DNA of 11,464 bases, taken from NCBI GenBank assembly GCA_041623535.1, contig JBFJWR010000060.1:1-11464 (forward strand). Reading direction: 5' to 3'. This DNA is from JBFJWR01 sp041623535 (GTDB lineage: Bacteria > Pseudomonadota > Gammaproteobacteria > Pseudomonadales > JBFGWM01). Positions 8,147 through 11,464 of this stretch are shown in pieces. The translations under genes and the position numbers were made by a program. Within the stretch, counting starts at the first letter, position 1, and each line of letters starts with the position of its first letter. Below the pieces are notes generated by a model, which did not search any database, had not been told where the DNA came from, and worked only from the letters and a program-made list of their open reading frames with translations.

Positions 8147-9385
8147 TTGCCGGTCATGCTAGAGGTCACTGATCTGCTGACTCTCTTCCTTGGCCTGCTG
8201 GCCGCGGCGCTGGTGGCCCAGCCCCTGGCGCGGATGCTGCGGCTCCCTTATCCCTCGGTGCTGGTGATCGTCGGATTCATCGGATCGGAACTGATCGTCG
8301 CGGCGGGCGGAGACACCGGCCTGCGCGCTGGCAGTTTCCAGCAACTGGTGTTTTTTGTCTTTCTCCCCGTCCTGGTGTTTGAAGCAGCCTACGGCATCGA
8401 CCTGGCAGAATTGCGCGCCCAGCTGCCCCGCATCCTCATGCTGGCCATTGGCGTTATGCTGGGGACCACCGTGCTGTCCGCAGCACTGCTGTATCACGGC
8501 ATCGGTCATCCCGGTGGCTTTCCATGGATCGCCGCCCTGTTGACCGGGGCCATCCTCGCCGCCACCGACCCGGCCAGCGTCCTCGCACAGATGAAACAGG
8601 TGGGTGGCCCACCCGAAGCAAAAACCCTGCTGGAAGGTGAAAGCCTGTTCAACGACGCCACGGCCATCGTCGTGTTCGGCATCCTGCTCGGACTGGCGCT
8701 GGAGCCGGATGCAGGAGTGATGAGTGGTGTGCATGTACTGCGCTTTGCGGGTGTGTTTCTCGGCGGGCTGGCCTGCGGACTGCTGGCTGGAGCCGCCGGC
8801 TACCTGTTGCTGCGGCTGTTCCCGGACGCGGAAGCCAGCGCCCTGGTCACGCTGTTCCTGGCCTACCTCACGTTCTTTGTGGCCGAGCACGTGCTCCACG
8901 TATCCGGCGTGATCGCCACGCTGACGGCCGGCCTGAGCCTGTCCGTGGTATCAGCCCGGCAGATCAGCAGCGCGAACCGGAAAGCGATCCATTTCTTCTG
9001 GACGGTGGCAGGCAGCCTGACCAGTGCACTGGTATTCCTGCTGATGGGAGTCACCATCACCGTTTCCATGTTTGAACATCGCTGGCTGGCCATGCTGATC
9101 GCCATTGCTGCCGTGTTGCTGGCGCGCAGCGCCTGCGTCTTCACGGCCTTTGCGCTGGTCAGGCCGTTTGCCGTCCACCCGGTGAGCGCAAATTTCCAGT
9201 GGCTACTGGTATGGAGCGGCACCCGGGGTGCCGTGACCCTGGCGCTGGCACTATCCCTGCCCGTGGAACTCGAATACTGGTGGACCATCCAGTCGATCGC
9301 ATTTGGCGTGGTTTGTTTTTCCCTCTTTGTCCAGGCCCCCTCCGGTGCGCTCGCCATGCGCCAGTTGGGATTCATTGCACGCTAA
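8147..9385 (+). CDS. nhaP: CPA1-family Na+/H+ antiporter (NhaP type)
   Basis: Inner-membrane cation/proton antiporter that exchanges cytoplasmic Na+ (or K+/Li+) for H+, serving pH and sodium homeostasis. The 412 residues are mostly hydrophobic, consistent with about 12-13 membrane helices and no long cytoplasmic tail. Ion-site motifs match CPA1: A139-T-D141-P-A-S-V in the unwound helix, then EGESLFN169-D170, the Asn-Asp pair of NhaP proteins. W356-SGTR360-GAVTLALALSLP near the C-terminus is the conserved arginine helix. The start is TTG at 8147, six bases after AAGAAG (8135-8140). An ATG three codons inside (8156) is possible but its ribosome site would be about 15 bases away. The stop TAA shares its last base with the ATG of the next gene (TAATG). 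Whether Na+, K+ or both are carried cannot be read from sequence. Confidence 0.93.
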   Translation: MPVMLEVTDLLTLFLGLLAAALVAQPLARMLRLPYPSVLVIVGFIGSELIVAAGGDTGLRAGSFQQLVFFVFLPVLVFEAAYGIDLAELRAQLPRILMLAIGVMLGTTVLSAALLYHGIGHPGGFPWIAALLTGAILAATDPASVLAQMKQVGGPPEAKTLLEGESLFNDATAIVVFGILLGLALEPDAGVMSGVHVLRFAGVFLGGLACGLLAGAAGYLLLRLFPDAEASALVTLFLAYLTFFVAEHVLHVSGVIATLTAGLSLSVVSARQISSANRKAIHFFWTVAGSLTSALVFLLMGVTITVSMFEHRWLAMLIAIAAVLLARSACVFTAFALVRPFAVHPVSANFQWLLVWSGTRGAVTLALALSLPVELEYWWTIQSIAFGVVCFSLFVQAPSGALAMRQLGFIAR

Positions 9386-10179
9386 TGACGGTTCCCATCT
9401 TTACACTGACCACCGACTTCGGCACCCGGGAGGGATACGTCGGCGCCATGAAAGGTCGCATTCTGTCGCAGGTGCCCGGGGCGCAGATCGTGGATATCAG
9501 TCACGATATCCCGGCGCAGGATGTACGCACCGCCGCCTGGACCATTCGTCGCGCCAGCGCACAGTTTCCGCCCGGGAGCATCCATATCGTGGTCGTGGAT
9601 CCCGGCGTGGGGTCAGCGCGCGCCGCCCTGCTGGTCCGGCACGCCGGGCAGTGGTACGTGGGCCCGGATAACGGCGTGCTGTCGTTGTGCTGGCTGGAAA
9701 ATCAGCCGGAAGCCGTGTACCGCCTGCATCGCAAAACTGACTGGTGGCAGTCGCACCAGAGCTTTGACGGCTTGTCGCTGTTCGCGCCTGCCGCCTGTTG
9801 CCTGGCTGCCGGTATGCCGGTCGAGCAACTGGGTGTACGGCAGATCCAGTACCAGTGCATTGAAATACCACAACCGCGTTTCAGTGCCGGCACGCTGATC
9901 GGTGAGATTCTGCATTTCGATCACTTCGGCAACGGCATCACCAACATCCGCCTGGACAAACTGCGCGCATTTGCTGAAACGCCGTTCAGCATCCGCTGTG
10001 TATCCGTCACGTACGCGCTCGCAGATCACTACGCGGAGGGTCAGTCCGGCCAGGCGATCGCGATCATCAACAGCGATGGGTTACTGGAATTGTGCTGCTT
10101 CGGGAAGTCTGCGCAGGAATGTTTCGGCCTGCGCCGGGGGGAACTCGTGATGGTGCAGGAAATGCCGCGCCAGAAATAG
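9385..10179 (+). CDS. SAM hydroxide adenosyltransferase (DUF62 / SAM hydrolase family)
   Basis: A 264-residue DUF62 protein. Characterised members split S-adenosylmethionine into adenosine and methionine, and relatives are the SAM-dependent chlorinase and fluorinase. Family motifs are clear: TLTTDFGTREGYVGAMKG (D11), DISHDIP (37-43), H67-IVVVDPGVG (D72, R79 at the conserved seven-residue spacing), YVGPDNGVLS (91-100), F178-DHFGNGITNI and N229-SDGLLEL. The C-terminal beta-barrel domain is complete. The block that is usually FHGRDxFAP reads FDGLSLFAP (127-135), so the conserved His is Asp (D128) and Arg-Asp is Leu-Ser. Activity is therefore uncertain. The start is ATG at 9385, overlapping the antiporter stop by one base. 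The frame is open upstream to 9199, but that part lies inside the antiporter gene and does not resemble the family. No signal peptide is seen. It is followed by a strong terminator. Confidence 0.92.
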   Translation: MTVPIFTLTTDFGTREGYVGAMKGRILSQVPGAQIVDISHDIPAQDVRTAAWTIRRASAQFPPGSIHIVVVDPGVGSARAALLVRHAGQWYVGPDNGVLSLCWLENQPEAVYRLHRKTDWWQSHQSFDGLSLFAPAACCLAAGMPVEQLGVRQIQYQCIEIPQPRFSAGTLIGEILHFDHFGNGITNIRLDKLRAFAETPFSIRCVSVTYALADHYAEGQSGQAIAIINSDGLLELCCFGKSAQECFGLRRGELVMVQEMPRQK

Positions 10180-10180
10180 A

Positions 10181-10215
10181 AAACCGGCCCGCGACATGGC
10201 GTCACGGGCCGGTTT
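10181..10215. terminator. Bidirectional intrinsic terminator
   Basis: AAACCGGCCCG (10181-10191) pairs perfectly with CGGGCCGGTTT (10205-10215), an 11-base-pair stem. After one mismatch three more pairs (GAC/GTC) close a 5-base ATGGC loop. Both ends carry A/T bases, so on either strand the stem is followed by a short T-run. It sits two bases after the SAM hydrolase stop and 10 bases after the pntB stop on the other strand. It can therefore end both convergent units. Confidence 0.85.
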
Positions 10216-10225
10216 CATGACCCGC

Positions 10226-11464
10226 CTACTCGACGGCCTTGATCATGTCCTCGATCACTTTCTTGGCATCACCAAACACCATCATGGTGCGGTCCATGTA
10301 GAACAGTTCGTTATCCAGGCCCGCGTAACCGGTCGCCATGGAGCGTTTGATCACGATGACCGAACGCGCCTTGTAGGCTTCCAGGATCGGCATGCCGGCA
10401 ATAGGCGAAGCCGGGTCGTTCTTGGCAGCCGGGTTGACCACGTCGTTGGCACCGATCACCAGCACCACGTCGGTCTGGCTGAACTCGTTGTTGATGTCTT
10501 CCATCTCGAAGACCTGGTCATAAGGCACTTCGGCCTCGGCGAGCAGGACGTTCATGTGACCAGGCATGCGTCCGGCTACCGGGTGAATGGCGTAGCGCAC
10601 TTCGACTTCGCGCTCATGCAGCATGTCGGCCAGTTCGCGCAACGGGTGCTGGGCGCGGGCCACGGCCAGGCCGTAACCGGGCACGATGGTCACGGTCTCG
10701 GCGTTCTGCAGCATGAATGCCGCATCGTCCGGAGAACCGCTCTTCACGTGCCGCTCTTCGCCACCACCGACCGCAGCAGCCTCGGCAGTGGCACCAAAGC
10801 CACCCAGGATGACGCTGAAGAATGAGCGGTTCATGGCCTTGCACATGATGTAACTGAGGATCGCGCCGGAAGAACCCACCAGCGAGCCGGCAATGATCAG
10901 CATGCTGTTGTTCAGCGAGAAGCCGATACCTGCCGCTGCCCAGCCCGAATAGCTGTTCAGCATGGAAACCACCACCGGCATATCGGCACCGCCAATGGGG
11001 ATAATGATCAGCACACCGAGTACGAACGCGATCAGCGTCATGATGATGAAGGGCGTCCACGACTGCGTGGCCACGAACATGATGCCCATGCCCAGCATGA
11101 CCAGCAGCAGGGCCAGGTTCACCATGTGCTGACCGGGAAACACCACGGGCGCGCCCTGGAACAGGCGGAACTTGTACTTGCCGGACAGCTTGCCGAAGGC
11201 GATTACCGAGCCGGAGAAGGTGATCGCACCGACAAAGGTACCGATAAACAGTTCCAGCAGGTTACCCACCGGAATGGGCAGACCCTTGTTCGCCACGATG
11301 CCCAGCGCCTGAGGTTCAGCGACGGCCGCAACCGCAATGAACACCGCTGCCAGACCAATCATGGAGTGCATGAATGCCACCAGTTCCGGCATCTTGGTCA
11401 TCTCGACGCGCTTGGCCATGATCGTGCCGGCGGTACCGCCGACAGCGATGCCCAGCACCACCCA
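10226..11464 (-). CDS. pntB: NAD(P) transhydrogenase subunit beta, 5'-truncated by window edge
   Basis: Inner-membrane beta subunit of the proton-translocating transhydrogenase, which uses the proton gradient to reduce NADP+ with NADH. About 412 C-terminal residues are visible. The frame runs through the right edge (TGG codon at 11464-11462), so the GTG at 11461 is internal and about 50 N-terminal residues are missing. The membrane domain shows RVEMTKMPELVAFMHSMIGL, whose His lies in the proton-path helix, and GGADMPVVVSMLNSYSGWAA with the conserved Asp. A Gly-rich linker (AVGGGEE) leads to the NADP-binding dIII domain: VTIVPGYGLAVARAQ, HPVAGRMPGHMNVLLAEA, VLVIGANDVVNPAA and ATGYAGLDNELFY. 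All dIII signatures are intact. The alpha-subunit genes would be expected to the right. It converges on the SAM hydrolase gene and shares its terminator. Confidence 0.96.
   Translation of the reverse strand, partial: WVVLGIAVGGTAGTIMAKRVEMTKMPELVAFMHSMIGLAAVFIAVAAVAEPQALGIVANKGLPIPVGNLLELFIGTFVGAITFSGSVIAFGKLSGKYKFRLFQGAPVVFPGQHMVNLALLLVMLGMGIMFVATQSWTPFIIMTLIAFVLGVLIIIPIGGADMPVVVSMLNSYSGWAAAGIGFSLNNSMLIIAGSLVGSSGAILSYIMCKAMNRSFFSVILGGFGATAEAAAVGGGEERHVKSGSPDDAAFMLQNAETVTIVPGYGLAVARAQHPLRELADMLHEREVEVRYAIHPVAGRMPGHMNVLLAEAEVPYDQVFEMEDINNEFSQTDVVLVIGANDVVNPAAKNDPASPIAGMPILEAYKARSVIVIKRSMATGYAGLDNELFYMDRTMMVFGDAKKVIEDMIKAVE

Noticed and set aside
8159..8899. A 246-residue minus-strand frame inside the antiporter gene
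   Set aside because: Its Gln/His/Gly-rich composition is what the complement of a Leu/Ala/Val-rich membrane protein gives. The antiporter motifs are on the other strand.
9199..9384. N-terminal extension of the SAM hydrolase by 62 residues
   Set aside because: It lies inside the antiporter gene in another frame. The family begins at the TLTTDFG strand just after the ATG at 9385.
10196..10825. A 209-residue plus-strand frame over the terminator and pntB
   Set aside because: It starts inside the terminator stem-loop and runs antisense to intact pntB NADP-binding motifs.

Overview
The window looks like ordinary chromosomal DNA from a GC-rich gammaproteobacterium. That assignment is inferred from the FadI-type thiolase, the NhaP/CPA1 antiporter, the pntB-type transhydrogenase and the dTDP-rhamnose genes. 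I see no mobile element, prophage, CRISPR array, rRNA or tRNA. Ten protein genes fill almost all of it, and no gene-free stretch exceeds about 190 bases.

Left (1-2734, + strand): the end of a surface-polysaccharide cluster. It holds the 3' part of rfbD (cut by the window edge), rfbB overlapping it by 4 bases, and a family-2 glycosyltransferase. RfbB and RfbD are two of the four enzymes making dTDP-L-rhamnose, and the glycosyltransferase may use that or a related sugar.

Middle (2771-7961, - strand): five tightly packed genes read right to left. They are a FadI/trifunctional-beta-type thiolase, a long-chain acyl-CoA synthetase, a glutathione S-transferase-like protein, a DUF2461 protein and a GNAT acetyltransferase. 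The first two point to fatty-acid activation and beta-oxidation. The last three sit close behind (gaps of 14 and 12 bases, then a 4-base overlap) and are probably co-transcribed. Candidate promoters lie before the thiolase (with a 15-base palindrome exactly in the spacer) and before the synthetase.

Right (8147-10179, + strand): a CPA1 Na+/H+ antiporter whose stop codon overlaps the start codon of a DUF62 SAM hydroxide adenosyltransferase (TAATG). A strong bidirectional hairpin terminator follows at 10181-10215, shared with pntB, which arrives on the - strand and is cut by the right edge.

No clearly new system is visible. The most interesting points are the antiporter/SAM-hydrolase coupling, the apparent loss of the conserved His (and an Arg-Asp pair) in the DUF62 active-site motif, and the palindrome inside the putative thiolase promoter. 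Several long reading frames antisense to real genes are judged to be GC-codon-bias shadows.
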